Of a stretch of 64,000 nt of DNA, positions 1 to 9,602 are shown piece after piece. The stretch's first letter is position 1. Every line of letters begins with the position of its first letter. A program made the translations under genes and the position numbers. The stretch is from contig NZ_SZXJ01000026.1 in NCBI RefSeq assembly GCF_005281345.1, positions 1 through 64,000 on the forward strand, given 5' to 3'. The notes under the pieces are model-generated. The model was not told where the DNA came from and ran no database searches. It saw nothing but the letters and a program-made list of their open reading frames with translations. The stretch is from Citrobacter sp. wls619 (GTDB taxonomy: Bacteria > Pseudomonadota > Gammaproteobacteria > Enterobacterales > Enterobacteriaceae).

Positions 1-37
1 GACGGATGGGCTTTTTTGCGTCTGTGCGGAGTGAAAA

Positions 38-120
38 CCGCCGGATGCGGCATCCTGTCTTATCCGGCCTACAGCTGAATGTATTTTGTAGGCCTGATAA
101 GCGCAGCGCATCAGGCAAGC
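38..120. repeat. REP pair (BIME)
   Basis: Two imperfect palindromes in opposite orientation, at 41-70 (GCCGGATG...TATCCGGCCTA type) and 89-117 (GTAGGCCTGATAAGCGCAGCGCATCAGG type), lie just downstream of mobB. This is the classic enterobacterial REP/BIME layout. The unit CAGGCAAG is then repeated about three times at 112-133. REP hairpins at the 3' end of an operon usually protect mRNA or limit transcription. Confidence 0.85.
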
Positions 121-142
121 AGGCAAGCAGGCAATACCACAG

Positions 143-646
143 TTACTGTCTTACCCATTGCGTAACAAAATCAGTAAGTTGCTGTATATCGTTGATATCT
201 AACAATGGAACATCCACCGCCAGCGGAACATCACTGGCAACCGCGATAACATATTCATCTATCGCCAATTCTTCAGGACTGTGCCCGCAACCTTCACGAA
301 AAAGCAGGATCTTCGCGACAGGTTCATGCTTAAAGCCTTCAACAAGCACCATATCTAACGCCGAGGTATCCATCCGGCTAACCAGATAGGCCAGGTCCAG
401 TTCGGGCTCTTCAGGTGTTTCAACCATTAACGCCCAACGCTGTTGGCTGGCAACCAGCGTTTGTGCTGCTCCGGCTTTACGTAGCTCATAGCTATCCTTG
501 CCTGGCCTATCGACATCCATATCGTGGTGTGTATGCTTAATCAATCCGGGACGAATGCCTCTGGCGCACAGTTCCGGGATAAGTTTTTTGAGCAGCGTGG
601 TTTTCCCCGTACCGCTCCAGGCCGCAATAGCGAGTAATGGGATCAT
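143..646 (-). CDS. mobB: molybdopterin-guanine dinucleotide biosynthesis adapter MobB
   Basis: A 167-residue GTP-binding protein that assists MobA in converting molybdopterin to the guanine dinucleotide cofactor of DMSO-reductase-family enzymes, including formate dehydrogenases. A P-loop (SGTGKTT) lies at residues 11-17, and the fold is that of a small SIMIBI GTPase. The gene overlaps mobA by 4 nt, so the two are translationally coupled, as in other enterics. MobB is not essential for cofactor synthesis in E. coli. Its length and motifs fit the family. The window's Fdo enzyme would be a client of this pathway. Confidence 0.95.
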   Translation of the reverse strand: MIPLLAIAAWSGTGKTTLLKKLIPELCARGIRPGLIKHTHHDMDVDRPGKDSYELRKAGAAQTLVASQQRWALMVETPEEPELDLAYLVSRMDTSALDMVLVEGFKHEPVAKILLFREGCGHSPEELAIDEYVIAVASDVPLAVDVPLLDINDIQQLTDFVTQWVRQ

Positions 647-1227
647 GATTTAGCCTGCCATCTGGCGAGTTCTTCGGGCGTATTCACATTCACGAATGCA
701 TCTTTATGATCGCTAAAATCAACAGGATGTCCCCCAGCCTGGCGCATAAAGACCATCACACGTCGTTCTCCAGACTGCAGATAATCCTGTAGCAGGGGCT
801 GCATTGATCTGTTCATCAGTGCAATTGTCGGGTGATCTCTTTCACCATCATGCACCCAGACAACAGGCGCTGATTTGCGTTGTTCTTTTAAACGGGCGAC
901 CAAATCGTGGGGGATATAGGGCATATCACAAGGGCAAAACAGAAACCAGTCCCCTTCTGCCTGTAGAAAAACCGACAGCATACCGGCCAATGGACCAGGA
1001 TAATCGGCCAGGGCATCGGGGATGACTTTCAGGCCGCTTTGTTGATAAACATCCTGGTGACGATTAGCGTTAACCACCACAGTCTCGACCTGCAAAGCGA
1101 GGGCGTCAGCCACATATCGCCAAAGGGGTTTACCGTCCAGCTCAAGCAAACCTTTATCTGCTCCCCCCATTCGTCTGGCTTTACCGCCAGCCAGGACAAC
1201 CCCTGTTATTGCACTATCCAGAATCAC
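643..1227 (-). CDS. mobA: molybdenum cofactor guanylyltransferase MobA
   Basis: Transfers GMP from GTP to Mo-molybdopterin to make Mo-MGD, in the cytoplasm. The nucleotidyltransferase signature [11 protein letters not shown] is at residues 12-22, followed by [14 protein letters not shown] chose the GTG at 1227: it gives 194 residues, equal to the E. coli protein, and has a GAGG ribosome site 8 nt upstream. The open frame runs on to 1377, but that extension has no family homology and crosses the divergent yihD promoter region. The 3' end overlaps mobB by 4 nt. Confidence 0.93.
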   Translation of the reverse strand: MILDSAITGVVLAGGKARRMGGADKGLLELDGKPLWRYVADALALQVETVVVNANRHQDVYQQSGLKVIPDALADYPGPLAGMLSVFLQAEGDWFLFCPCDMPYIPHDLVARLKEQRKSAPVVWVHDGERDHPTIALMNRSMQPLLQDYLQSGERRVMVFMRQAGGHPVDFSDHKDAFVNVNTPEELARWQAKS

Positions 1228-1296
1228 TGATATCGCCTCTTTTAATGTGGGATTGACCCTGCTAACGTATCTATATTGAGCGTAAGGAGCACAACC

Positions 1297-1566
1297 ATGA
1301 AATGTAAACGTCTGAATGAAGTTATTGAACTCCTCCAGCCTGCCTGGCAAAAGGAACCCGATCTTAACCTGATGCAATTTTTACAGAAACTGGCGCAAGA
1401 GTCAGGTTTTGACGGCGAACTGGCGGATTTAACTGATGACATTCTGATCTATCACCTGAAAATGCGTGACTCAGCGAAAGACGCCGTGATCCCAGGCATT
1501 CAAAAAGATTATGAAGAAGATTTTAAAACGGCACTTCTACGCGCACGCGGCGTAATTAAAGAGTAA
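1297..1566 (+). CDS. yihD: conserved small protein YihD
   Basis: An 89-residue acidic cytoplasmic protein of the DUF1040 family, nearly identical to E. coli YihD in length and sequence (starts [20 protein letters not shown]). Function is unknown; it is widely kept upstream of srkA-dsbA in enterics. The ATG at 1297 was chosen because AAGGAG precedes it and it matches the family start, rather than the upstream start at 1276. It is divergent from mobA, about 70 nt apart. Confidence 0.93.
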   Translation: MKCKRLNEVIELLQPAWQKEPDLNLMQFLQKLAQESGFDGELADLTDDILIYHLKMRDSAKDAVIPGIQKDYEEDFKTALLRARGVIKE

Positions 1567-1642
1567 AACCTTGTAAGCGCCTCCACCGAAAGCGCTGTGA
1601 AATGATATCCTGAATCATTCGTAGTAATTTCTGGATGATGGG

Positions 1643-2629
1643 ATGAACGACAACGCTTTTACTTTCCAGACGCTACACCCTGATACCATCATGGATGCCT
1701 TGTTTGAACAGGGCATCCGCGTGGATTCTGGTCTTACCCCGCTAAACAGCTATGAGAACCGTGTTTATCAATTCCAGGATGAAGATCGCCGACGTTTTGT
1801 CGTGAAGTTCTATCGTCCTGAGCGTTGGTCTGTCGATCAGATTCAGGAAGAGCATCAATTTGCCCTGGAACTGGTTAGTGATGACGTCCCGGTCGCTGCA
1901 CCTCTGGTTCTGAATGGTCAAACGCTGTTGAGCCATCAGGGTTTTCACTATGCGATCTTCCAAAGCGTAGGTGGTCGTCAGTTTGAAGCCGACAATATCG
2001 ATCAGATGGAGGCCGTGGGTCGCTACCTGGGCCGTCTTCATCAGACCGGGTGCAAGCAACCTTTTACCTTCCGCCCCACTATAGGCCTTGAAGAGTACCT
2101 GACTGAGCCACGTAAGCTTTTTGAACATGCATCGCTCATTCCGTCAGGACAAAAGGCGGCCTTCCTGAAGGCAACCGACGCACTGATTGCGGTAGTCACC
2201 GAGCGCTGGCATACGCGTTTTGCGTCGCTACGCCTGCACGGTGATTGCCATGCAGGTAATATTTTGTGGCGTGATGGTCCGATGTTTGTCGATCTGGATG
2301 ATGCCCGAAATGGTCCTGCAATACAGGATTTATGGATGCTTCTTAATGGCGATAAAGCAGAGCAACGTATGCAGCTTGAAACTATTATTGAAGCTTATGA
2401 AGAGTTTAGTGAATTTGACACCGCTGAAATCGGACTGATAGAACCTTTACGCGCTATGCGTTTAGTTTATTATCTTGCCTGGTTGATTCGACGTTGGGCT
2501 GATCCCGCGTTCCCCAAAAATTTCCCTTGGTTAACCGGGGAAGATTACTGGCAGCGTCAGACCGCGACCTTTATTGAGCAGGCAAAAATTCTGCAAGAGC
2601 CCCCCTTACAATTAACGCCAATGTATTAA
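1643..2629 (+). CDS. srkA: stress response kinase A
   Basis: A 328-residue Ser/Thr protein kinase of the APH/choline-kinase fold (formerly YihE/RdoA). It counters MazEF-linked programmed death and helps survival under envelope and oxidative stress. The [11 protein letters not shown] motif (catalytic Asp about 201) and FVDLDDA (Mg-binding Asp about 217) are intact, and the length equals E. coli SrkA. dsbA starts 16 nt downstream. The pair is transcribed together and in E. coli is induced by CpxR, whose genes lie at the other end of this window. Confidence 0.96.
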   Translation: MNDNAFTFQTLHPDTIMDALFEQGIRVDSGLTPLNSYENRVYQFQDEDRRRFVVKFYRPERWSVDQIQEEHQFALELVSDDVPVAAPLVLNGQTLLSHQGFHYAIFQSVGGRQFEADNIDQMEAVGRYLGRLHQTGCKQPFTFRPTIGLEEYLTEPRKLFEHASLIPSGQKAAFLKATDALIAVVTERWHTRFASLRLHGDCHAGNILWRDGPMFVDLDDARNGPAIQDLWMLLNGDKAEQRMQLETIIEAYEEFSEFDTAEIGLIEPLRAMRLVYYLAWLIRRWADPAFPKNFPWLTGEDYWQRQTATFIEQAKILQEPPLQLTPMY

Positions 2630-2645
2630 TCGGAGAAACTTGAAC

Positions 2646-3269
2646 ATGAAAAAAATATGGCTGGCGCTGGCTGGTATGGTTTTAGCATTTAGCGCATCGG
2701 CAGCGCAGTTCCAGGATGGTAAGCAGTACATCACACTGGAAAAGCCTGTTGCGGGTGAACCGCAGGTGTTGGAGTTTTTCTCCTTCTACTGCCCACATTG
2801 CTACCAGTTTGAAGAAGTCCTTCACGTCTCTGATAACGTGAAGAAAAAACTGCCGGAAGGCACCAAAATGACTAAGTATCACGTCGAGTTTTTGGGGCCT
2901 TTAGGTAAAGATCTGACGCAGGCATGGGCTGTTGCTATGGCACTGGGCGTTGAAGATCAGGTGACTGTGCCGTTGTTTGAAGGGGTACAGAAAACGCAGA
3001 CTGTTCAGTCTGTGGCTGATATCCGTAAGGTCTTCGTTGACGCAGGTATTAAAGGTGAAGACTATGATGCGGCATGGAATAGCTTCGTGGTGAAATCACT
3101 TGTTGCCCAGCAGGAAAAAGCGGCAGCTGACTTGCAGCTTCAGGGCGTGCCGGCGATGTTTGTTAATGGCAAATATCAGGTGAACCCGCAGGGTATGGAT
3201 ACCAGCAGCATGGATATCTTTGTACAGCAGTATGCTGATACCGTGAAATTCCTGGTAGGTCAGAAGTAA
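2646..3269 (+). CDS. dsbA: periplasmic thiol:disulfide oxidoreductase DsbA
   Basis: Introduces disulfide bonds into exported proteins. A 207-residue precursor with a 19-residue Sec signal ([10 protein letters not shown]...FSASA) and the thioredoxin-fold active site CPHC at precursor residues 49-52 (mature 30-33). The cis-proline loop GVPAMFVNG is near the C-terminus. It is one residue shorter than E. coli DsbA because of a small indel in the [12 protein letters not shown] segment. The ATG at 2646 is chosen over an in-frame TTG six nt earlier. It is cotranscribed with srkA and ends at a strong terminator. Confidence 0.97.
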   Translation: MKKIWLALAGMVLAFSASAAQFQDGKQYITLEKPVAGEPQVLEFFSFYCPHCYQFEEVLHVSDNVKKKLPEGTKMTKYHVEFLGPLGKDLTQAWAVAMALGVEDQVTVPLFEGVQKTQTVQSVADIRKVFVDAGIKGEDYDAAWNSFVVKSLVAQQEKAAADLQLQGVPAMFVNGKYQVNPQGMDTSSMDIFVQQYADTVKFLVGQK

Positions 3270-3273
3270 AAGA

Positions 3274-3301
3274 AAAAGCCGGTCACAGACCGGCTTTTTT
3301 A
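3274..3301. terminator. bidirectional terminator between dsbA and yihG
   Basis: The stem AAAAGCCGGTC / GACCGGCTTTT has a 2-4 nt loop, with A-runs on one side and T-runs on the other. It can therefore stop transcription from dsbA (+) and yihG (-). Confidence 0.9.
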
Positions 3302-4218
3302 TTTGAGGCTTTAATCGCATTTAATTGTGTATCTTTCTCGCTCCAGAGCATGTTCAGCCACTGCTGGAACCGACGTTTAAATCCCTTATCGTTAACGTAA
3401 TCACCGTGCAATTCTTCGCTAATCGGCTCGAGATTCACTCGCACGACAATGCGTGTCAGCTTGCCGCTGAGCATATCGTAGAAAGGATGACGGCTATTTT
3501 CTGGATAACACAGCGTAACGTTCAGCAACTTATCGAACTGTGACCCCAGAACGTTTAGCGCCATTGCAATGCCTGCCGCCTTGGGCGGGAGCAGATTGCT
3601 GTACGGAGAACGGGTTTGCTGACGTTTCTCATCCGTAAAACGTGAGCCTTCGACAAAATTCACAATTGTTGTCGGATGTACGCGAAATTTCTCGCAGGAG
3701 CGGCGCGTTGTTTCCACATCTTTGCCGCGTCGTTCCGGATGACGAAGTAGATAGCCACGCGAATAGCGTTTCATAAACGGCATATCCAAAGCCCAGCAGG
3801 CCAGGCCAATAAAAGGGACCCAGGCCAACTGCTGCTTGAGGAAGTATTTATTCATTGGGATGTGTTTACGGAACAGAACGCAAAGCACAACAATGTCGGC
3901 CCAACTGTAATGATTACAAATGAGCAGGTACCAGTTTTTCTTGCTAAGACCTTCCAGCCCTTCGATATCCCACTTTAATCGTGGATTAAGGTGCAGCAGT
4001 AGAGCCAGACCTTCACACCAGCAATACATCATGAAATTACAGAAGACAGAAACCTTGCGCCAGACGACAGGAATGGGCAGAAGGAGTTTTACAACCCCTG
4101 CAAGGATGATCGGCACAGAACAAAAAATCGTGACCAATATGGTCAATACGATACTCAGCAACAGCGTTATCGCAGCGAGTATTCTCGTCATAATTAAATT
4201 ATTCAAAAGGTTAGCCAT
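3283..4218 (-). CDS. yihG: LPLAT-family inner membrane acyltransferase YihG
   Basis: A 311-residue membrane-bound 1-acylglycerol-3-phosphate acyltransferase-like protein. The catalytic HX4D box is visible as NHYSWAD and the acceptor-site motif as FVEGSR. An N-terminal hydrophobic stretch (about residues 12-45) anchors it in the membrane. E. coli YihG is an alternative lysophosphatidate acyltransferase affecting phospholipid acyl composition and swimming. The ATG at 4218 is chosen because family homology begins there ([17 protein letters not shown]); the open frame continues to 4317 without homology. Confidence 0.93.
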   Translation of the reverse strand: MANLLNNLIMTRILAAITLLLSIVLTILVTIFCSVPIILAGVVKLLLPIPVVWRKVSVFCNFMMYCWCEGLALLLHLNPRLKWDIEGLEGLSKKNWYLLICNHYSWADIVVLCVLFRKHIPMNKYFLKQQLAWVPFIGLACWALDMPFMKRYSRGYLLRHPERRGKDVETTRRSCEKFRVHPTTIVNFVEGSRFTDEKRQQTRSPYSNLLPPKAAGIAMALNVLGSQFDKLLNVTLCYPENSRHPFYDMLSGKLTRIVVRVNLEPISEELHGDYVNDKGFKRRFQQWLNMLWSEKDTQLNAIKASNKKAGL

Positions 4219-4582
4219 AGATAGTGCGCTAAATGAGGCGCAAGGGGCTGATTTTATCAGAAAACGAACCAAATGATGGATCTTCGCTGAATAGAAAAAA
4301 AGGTAATATCTATCCACATCCAGATATAAGCTGAAAAAATGGAATAAAATGCTGTGCGCTAAATTAAGCTTATGAAAAATATATATAAATACAATGAAGC
4401 ACTAATTGCCTTGCTATATTTAAAGAACTGAAAATTATTTATTCACAAAGTTATCCACAGCCGTGTCTGCGAGCAAAGCAGAAGAACTGCAAAAGTTTTT
4501 CGACAAATGCGGCGAAAAACTCATGTTTTTATCCTGTCTGTGGCATCCTTTACCCATAATCTGATAAACAGGCACGGACATT
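4219..4582. promoter_or_regulatory. yihG-polA divergent control region with DnaA-box-like sites
   Basis: A 364-nt AT-rich gap between divergent yihG and polA. A perfect DnaA box TTATCCACA lies at 4451-4459, and a one-mismatch box (CTATCCACA) at 4310-4318. DnaA has been reported to stimulate polA transcription in E. coli, so these fit a DnaA-responsive promoter. No convincing ORF is present. Confidence 0.6.
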
Positions 4583-7369
4583 ATGGTTCAGATCCCAGAA
4601 AACCCCCTTATCCTTGTAGATGGCTCCTCTTACCTTTATCGCGCATACCATGCGTTCCCGCCGCTGACTAACAGTGCAGGGGAGCCTACTGGCGCGATGT
4701 ATGGCGTGCTCAACATGCTGCGTAGCTTGATTCTGCAATATCAGCCGACCCATGCTGCGGTGGTATTCGACGCTAAGGGTAAAACCTTCCGTGATGAGTT
4801 ATTCGAACACTACAAGTCGCACCGCCCACCTATGCCGGACGATCTGCGAGCGCAGATTGAACCCCTGCATGCGATGGTAAAAGCGATGGGGTTGCCACTG
4901 TTGGCCGTATCAGGCGTGGAGGCGGACGATGTTATCGGTACGCTGGCGCGGGAAGCAGAAAAGGTGGGGCGTCCGGTGCTGATTAGCACTGGCGATAAAG
5001 ATATGGCTCAGTTAGTGACGCCGAATATCACCCTGATCAACACCATGACCAATACGATCCTCGGCCCGGATGAAGTGGTGAATAAGTACGGCGTCCCGCC
5101 GGAACTGATCATCGATTTCCTGGCGCTGATGGGGGACTCCTCAGATAACATCCCTGGCGTTCCAGGCGTAGGTGAAAAAACCGCGCAGGCGCTGCTTCAG
5201 GGCCTGGGTGGGCTGGATACCCTCTATGCGGAATCAGACAAAATAGCAGGGCTGACCTTCCGTGGTGCCAAAACCATGGCAGGCAAACTCGAGCAGAATA
5301 AAGAAGTGGCGTATCTCTCGTATAAGCTGGCTACCATCAAAACGGATGTTGAGCTGGAATTAACCTGCGAGCAGCTGGAAGTGCGCCAACCAGCAGCAGA
5401 AGAACTGCTGGGCCTGTTTAAACAGTATGAATTCAAGCGTTGGGTTACTGACGTTGAAGCCGGTAAATGGCTACAGGCGAAAGGGACAAAACCGGCAGCT
5501 AAACCGCAGGAAACCATCGTCGTCGATGAAACGCCTGAGGAAGCTGCCACGGTTCTCTCGTACGATAACTATGTGACGATTCTGGACGAAGAAACGCTGG
5601 AAGCGTGGATTGCAAAGCTGAAGAAAGCCCCCGTATTCGCCTTTGATACAGAAACTGACAGCCTGGATAACATCTCCGCGAATCTGGTTGGTCTCTCCTT
5701 TGCCATTGAGCCAGGTGTGGCTGCGTATGTTCCTGTCGCCCATGATTACCTGGATGCCCCCGATCAGATTTCTCGTGAACGTGCGCTGGCGTTACTGAAG
5801 CCACTGTTGGAAGATGAAAAGGCGCATAAAGTTGGGCAAAACCTGAAGTACGATCGCGGTATCCTGGCAAATTACGGGATTGAACTGCGCGGCATTGTCT
5901 TTGATACCATGCTCGAATCCTACATTCTTAACAGCGTCGCAGGCCGACACGATATGGACAGCCTGTCAGATCGCTGGCTGAAACATAAAACGATCACCTT
6001 TGAAGAGATTGCCGGGAAAGGTAAAAACCAGCTGACCTTTAACCAGATAGCACTGGAAGAAGCCGGGCGTTATGCCGCAGAGGATGCCGATGTTACGCTT
6101 CAGTTGCATCTGAAGATGTGGCCAGAACTGCAGAAGCACAAAGGGCCGCTAAACGTCTTCGAAAATATAGATATGCCGTTGGTCCCGGTTCTGTCCCGCG
6201 TTGAGCGCAACGGTGTGAAAATCGATCCTGCTGTATTGCACAAACACTCAGAAGAGCTGACGTTGCGTTTGCATGCGCTGGAGCAAAAAGCGCACGAGAT
6301 TGCCGGAGAAGCGTTTAACCTCTCTTCAACCAAGCAGCTGCAAACGATTCTGTTTGAAAAGCAGGGTATCAAGCCGCTGAAGAAAACACCGGGTGGTGCG
6401 CCGTCAACGTCGGAAGAGGTGCTGGAAGAGTTAGCGCTGGATTATCCGTTGCCGAAAGTTATCCTGGAATATCGTGGGTTAGCAAAACTGAAGTCGACCT
6501 ACACGGATAAGCTTCCGTTGATGATCAACCCAAAAACCGGGCGTGTGCATACCTCATATCACCAGGCTGTCACGGCGACCGGACGTTTGTCTTCAACCGA
6601 TCCTAACCTGCAAAACATCCCGGTACGTAACGATGAAGGTCGTCGTATTCGCCAGGCATTTATCGCGCCAGAAGACTACGTGATTGTCTCTGCGGACTAC
6701 TCGCAGATCGAGCTGCGTATTATGGCGCATCTCTCGCGTGATAACGGCCTGCTTACCGCGTTTGCCGAAGGAAAAGATATTCACCGTGCAACGGCGGCAG
6801 AAGTTTTTGGTTTACCGCTCGATTCAGTGACCAGCGAACAGCGTCGTAGCGCAAAAGCTATTAACTTTGGTCTGATCTATGGCATGAGTGCTTTCGGTCT
6901 TGCTCGTCAGCTGAATATTCCGCGTAAAGAAGCACAGAAGTACATGGATCTCTACTTCGAGCGCTACCCTGGCGTGCTGGAATATATGGAACGGACGCGT
7001 GCACAGGCAAAAGAGCAAGGTTACGTTGAAACGCTGGAAGGGCGTCGCCTCTATTTACCGGATATTAAATCCAGTAATGGCGCTCGCCGTGCCGGTGCAG
7101 AACGTGCTGCAATTAACGCTCCGATGCAGGGTACTGCCGCAGATATTATTAAGCGGGCCATGATTGCCGTGGATGGGTGGCTGCAAACAGAACAGCCGCG
7201 CGTGCGCATGATCATGCAAGTACACGATGAACTGGTGTTTGAAGTGCACAAAGATGACCTGGAAAGCGTGTCGAAAAAGATCCATCAGCTGATGGAAAAC
7301 GAGACGCAAATTGATGTGCCATTGCTGGTGGAAGTCGGTAGCGGTGAGAACTGGGATCAGGCGCACTAA
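4583..7369 (+). CDS. polA: DNA polymerase I
   Basis: A 928-residue repair and Okazaki-fragment-processing polymerase, the same length as E. coli Pol I. An N-terminal 5'-3' exonuclease domain (about 1-323; [18 protein letters not shown]) is followed by the 3'-5' proofreading domain (about 324-517; Exo I motif [10 protein letters not shown]) and the family-A polymerase domain. Polymerase motifs A ([15 protein letters not shown]), B ([14 protein letters not shown]) and C ([10 protein letters not shown]) are all intact. Spot 42 RNA lies immediately downstream. Confidence 0.98.
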   Translation: MVQIPENPLILVDGSSYLYRAYHAFPPLTNSAGEPTGAMYGVLNMLRSLILQYQPTHAAVVFDAKGKTFRDELFEHYKSHRPPMPDDLRAQIEPLHAMVKAMGLPLLAVSGVEADDVIGTLAREAEKVGRPVLISTGDKDMAQLVTPNITLINTMTNTILGPDEVVNKYGVPPELIIDFLALMGDSSDNIPGVPGVGEKTAQALLQGLGGLDTLYAESDKIAGLTFRGAKTMAGKLEQNKEVAYLSYKLATIKTDVELELTCEQLEVRQPAAEELLGLFKQYEFKRWVTDVEAGKWLQAKGTKPAAKPQETIVVDETPEEAATVLSYDNYVTILDEETLEAWIAKLKKAPVFAFDTETDSLDNISANLVGLSFAIEPGVAAYVPVAHDYLDAPDQISRERALALLKPLLEDEKAHKVGQNLKYDRGILANYGIELRGIVFDTMLESYILNSVAGRHDMDSLSDRWLKHKTITFEEIAGKGKNQLTFNQIALEEAGRYAAEDADVTLQLHLKMWPELQKHKGPLNVFENIDMPLVPVLSRVERNGVKIDPAVLHKHSEELTLRLHALEQKAHEIAGEAFNLSSTKQLQTILFEKQGIKPLKKTPGGAPSTSEEVLEELALDYPLPKVILEYRGLAKLKSTYTDKLPLMINPKTGRVHTSYHQAVTATGRLSSTDPNLQNIPVRNDEGRRIRQAFIAPEDYVIVSADYSQIELRIMAHLSRDNGLLTAFAEGKDIHRATAAEVFGLPLDSVTSEQRRSAKAINFGLIYGMSAFGLARQLNIPRKEAQKYMDLYFERYPGVLEYMERTRAQAKEQGYVETLEGRRLYLPDIKSSNGARRAGAERAAINAPMQGTAADIIKRAMIAVDGWLQTEQPRVRMIMQVHDELVFEVHKDDLESVSKKIHQLMENETQIDVPLLVEVGSGENWDQAH

Positions 7370-7517
7370 GGGTTTACTGAATAACGTGCTTTTTTCGTAA
7401 CTAAGCAACATAAGATAGAACTTTTTGTGATGTCCATTAGAAATCCCTATGGTGGGAATGAAAAAAAATTACAAAAAGTGCTTTCTGAGCTGCTCAAAAA
7501 AGAGTAAAGTTATTCAC

Positions 7518-7627
7518 GTAGGGTACAGAGGTAAGATGTTCTATCTTTCAGACCTTTTACTTCACGTAATCGGATTTGGCTGAATATTTTAGCCGCCCCA
7601 GTCAGTAATGACTGGGGCGTTTTTTAT
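7518..7627 (+). ncRNA. spf: Spot 42 sRNA
   Basis: The RNA begins GTAGGGTACAGAGGTAAGAT, essentially identical to E. coli Spot 42, and ends in the terminator hairpin GCCCCAGTCAGTAATGACTGGGGC followed by a T-run. It is about 110 nt and lies in the expected place downstream of polA. Spot 42 is an Hfq-dependent regulator of carbon metabolism (galK and other targets), repressed by cAMP-CRP. The rest of the 7370-7703 gap holds its promoter and a REP. Confidence 0.97.
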
Positions 7628-7655
7628 TTTGCGAAAGAAAAGTTTTGCACATGCT

Positions 7656-7696
7656 CGTAGGCCGGATAAGACGCGCAGCGGCGCCATCCGGCATAT
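7656..7696. repeat. REP element
   Basis: A single palindrome, CGTAGGCCGGATAAG followed by GCGCCATCCGGC, between Spot 42 and the 3' end of yihA. Typical REP consensus. Confidence 0.85.
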
Positions 7697-7703
7697 CCGT
7701 GGA

Positions 7704-8336
7704 TTATTCCCCGTCCTGCATCTCTTCAACCGGTGCCAGCTCACTAAACCAGCTATCCAACTTCTGACGCAGTTTGTCCACGCCCAGCTTCTTCAGTGAT
7801 GAAAATGCTTCAACCTGCACATCGCCATTAAACGCCAGCACCGCTTCACGCACCATGTTCAGCTGTGCTTTCCGGGCACCACTGGCCAGCTTATCTGCTT
7901 TAGTCAGTAGAACCAGAACCTGAACGTTGCTCTCAACAGCCCACAGGATCATCTGCTGGTCGAGATCTTTTAGCGGGTGGCGAATATCCATTAATACCAC
8001 CAGACCCTGCAGGCTCTGGCGTTTTTCCAGGTATTCAGCCAGTGCGCGCTGCCATTTACGCTTCATCTCTTCCGGGACTTCGGCATAACCATAACCTGGC
8101 AGGTCGACCAGACGTTTACCGTCCACAACTTCAAACAGGTTGATGAGCTGAGTACGGCCTGGTGTTTTAGAGGTACGCGCCAGACTCTTTTGATTGGTCA
8201 GGGTATTTAGTGCGCTGGATTTGCCTGCGTTGGAACGGCCAGCAAAAGCCACTTCGATTCCCGTATCGGAAGGTAAATGGCGAATATCAGGCGCACTCAT
8301 CACAAAATGCGTCTGTTGATAATTCAAGTTAGTCAA
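7704..8336 (-). CDS. yihA: ribosome biogenesis GTPase YihA/EngB
   Basis: A 210-residue essential TRAFAC GTPase (YsxC/EngB family) needed for 50S subunit assembly. The G1 motif [10 protein letters not shown]3 DLPGYGYA and G4 TKAD are intact. The start is taken as the TTG at 8336, which aligns with the E. coli start ([11 protein letters not shown]). In-frame ATGs six and seven codons upstream (8351-8354) are alternatives that add METTT-type residues. Confidence 0.95.
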   Translation of the reverse strand: MTNLNYQQTHFVMSAPDIRHLPSDTGIEVAFAGRSNAGKSSALNTLTNQKSLARTSKTPGRTQLINLFEVVDGKRLVDLPGYGYAEVPEEMKRKWQRALAEYLEKRQSLQGLVVLMDIRHPLKDLDQQMILWAVESNVQVLVLLTKADKLASGARKAQLNMVREAVLAFNGDVQVEAFSSLKKLGVDKLRQKLDSWFSELAPVEEMQDGE

Positions 8337-8596
8337 CGTGGTCGTCTCCATCAATCAAGGCTTTGCAGCGATTATACCTGAACACCAGCAAAAGGCTGGT
8401 TTTTCGACGCATGGGCTGTGTAAGTAAAAACCTCGTGCTTTGTGAGACATTGCCGATAGTATCTATGCGAGATGACAGAGCAAAAAACAACATAATATAT
8501 ATAAATCATATAATTATGTTTTATTGGCGTTCTGATTAATGGAAACTGTTACCTGGCTTACTTGTGCGTTTACCTTAAAAAGGTAAAGTAGTGTCC

Positions 8597-8844
8597 ATAG
8601 CGAGGAAGCTGACAGGATAAACGACTCAGGATGAGGGTCAGGAGCGCCAGGAGGCGAAGACGACACAGGATTGTCAGGAAGACAAACGTCCGGAGACGTT
8701 AGTAAAAGGAAATGGAAACAACACGGAATGTTGCAGGCTAAGGGAAAAACAGGGTGTGTTGATAGCCGACAGGGATTGTAGAGCCCGTTGAGGGTTGAGA
8801 GTCAGGAAAAAAGGCGACAGATTACTCTGTCGCCTTTTTTCTTT
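8597..8844 (+). ncRNA. csrC: CsrC sRNA, CsrA antagonist
   Basis: An approximately 248-nt RNA closely matching E. coli CsrC. Many GGA motifs (CAGGATGAGGGTCAGGAG, GCCAGGAGGC, TCAGGAAG, CCGGAG, AAGGAAATGG) sit in predicted loops and would sequester CsrA. It ends in the hairpin AAAAAAGGCGACAG...CTGTCGCCTTTTTT (about 8806-8840). It lies between divergent yihA and yihI. Transcription is normally driven by the BarA/UvrY system. Confidence 0.93.
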
Positions 8845-8904
8845 ATTTCTGCTAGATTCCGGCGCAAATATATACTGAATAAAAACAGCCAAAGACGAAT
8901 CATG

Positions 8905-9414
8905 ATGAAACCAACTTCTACACCACGCGGTAAAGGTCCTGCAAAAGCGCGTCGTAAAACACGCGAAGAAATTAACCAGGAAGCTCGCGACCGTAAGCGC
9001 CAGAAAAAACACCGTGGTCATGCGGCAGGTAGCCGTGCGTCCGGTAGTGATGGCGCATCAGGTGGCGGAAACCAAAACAAGCAAAAAGATCCTCGTATTG
9101 GCAGTAAAACCCCCATTCCATTGGGTGTGACCGAAAAAGTCACCAAACAGCACAAACCGAAAAGTGAGAAACCTATGCTTTCACCACAGGCTGAGTTGGA
9201 TTTACTGGAAACGGATGAGCGCCTGGATGCGCTGCTGGAACGTCTTGAAGCCGGAGAAAACCTGAGCGCAGAAGATCAGGCCTGGGTAGATGCCAAACTG
9301 GATCGCATCGACGAGCTGATGCAAAAGCTGGGTCTCTCTTACGAGGATGACGAAGAAGAGGATGAGGAAGAAAAGCAGGAAGATATGATGCGCCTGCTGA
9401 AAGGCGGCAACTAA
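8905..9414 (+). CDS. yihI: Der GTPase-activating protein YihI
   Basis: A 169-residue protein that stimulates the ribosome-assembly GTPase Der. It has a highly basic N-terminus ([27 protein letters not shown]), a conserved middle ([14 protein letters not shown]), and a very acidic C-terminal tail ([14 protein letters not shown]). Length matches E. coli YihI from the second ATG of an ATGATG pair (8902/8905). It sits downstream of CsrC and in line with hemN. Confidence 0.94.
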   Translation: MKPTSTPRGKGPAKARRKTREEINQEARDRKRQKKHRGHAAGSRASGSDGASGGGNQNKQKDPRIGSKTPIPLGVTEKVTKQHKPKSEKPMLSPQAELDLLETDERLDALLERLEAGENLSAEDQAWVDAKLDRIDELMQKLGLSYEDDEEEDEEEKQEDMMRLLKGGN

Positions 9415-9426
9415 CGGTTTTACACC

Positions 9427-9600
9427 GTGGGTCTTCCCGTCCTGCTTATAACCCTTCCGGTTATATGTTATCTGGTGTGGTTATTCGTTAAACTACAGCG
9501 GTTGTCGCGGCGACAGAAGTGGCTGCGCAACCGGCTTATCACCCGCACTGGGGTTAAGCCGGTACGCCGTACCCGCCAGAGACGCCATCGGAAGGAGTGA
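9427..9600 (+). CDS. candidate 57-residue membrane-anchored small protein
   Basis: An open frame with GTG start immediately after yihI, in the same reading frame. It encodes a hydrophobic N-terminal segment (VGLPVLLITLPVICYLVWLF) followed by a strongly basic tail rich in Arg/Lys (QRLSRRQKWLRNRL, then RRTRQRRHRKE). The stop TGA (9598-9600) lies 2 nt before the hemN ATG, and the hemN ribosome site AAGGAG is inside its last codons, suggesting coupling. I do not recognise a named gene. The weak point is the absence of a clear Shine-Dalgarno for the GTG. Confidence 0.5.
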   Translation: MGLPVLLITLPVICYLVWLFVKLQRLSRRQKWLRNRLITRTGVKPVRRTRQRRHRKE

Positions 9601-9602
9601 GC

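Noticed and set aside
110-135. CAGGCAAG tandem units as a CRISPR or VNTR
   Set aside because: Only about three 8-nt units at the edge of a REP, with no spacers; probably slippage at the BIME end.
643-1377. A longer MobA with a 50-residue N-terminal extension
   Set aside because: The extension has no homology and overlaps yihD and its promoter; the GTG at 1227 gives the family length.
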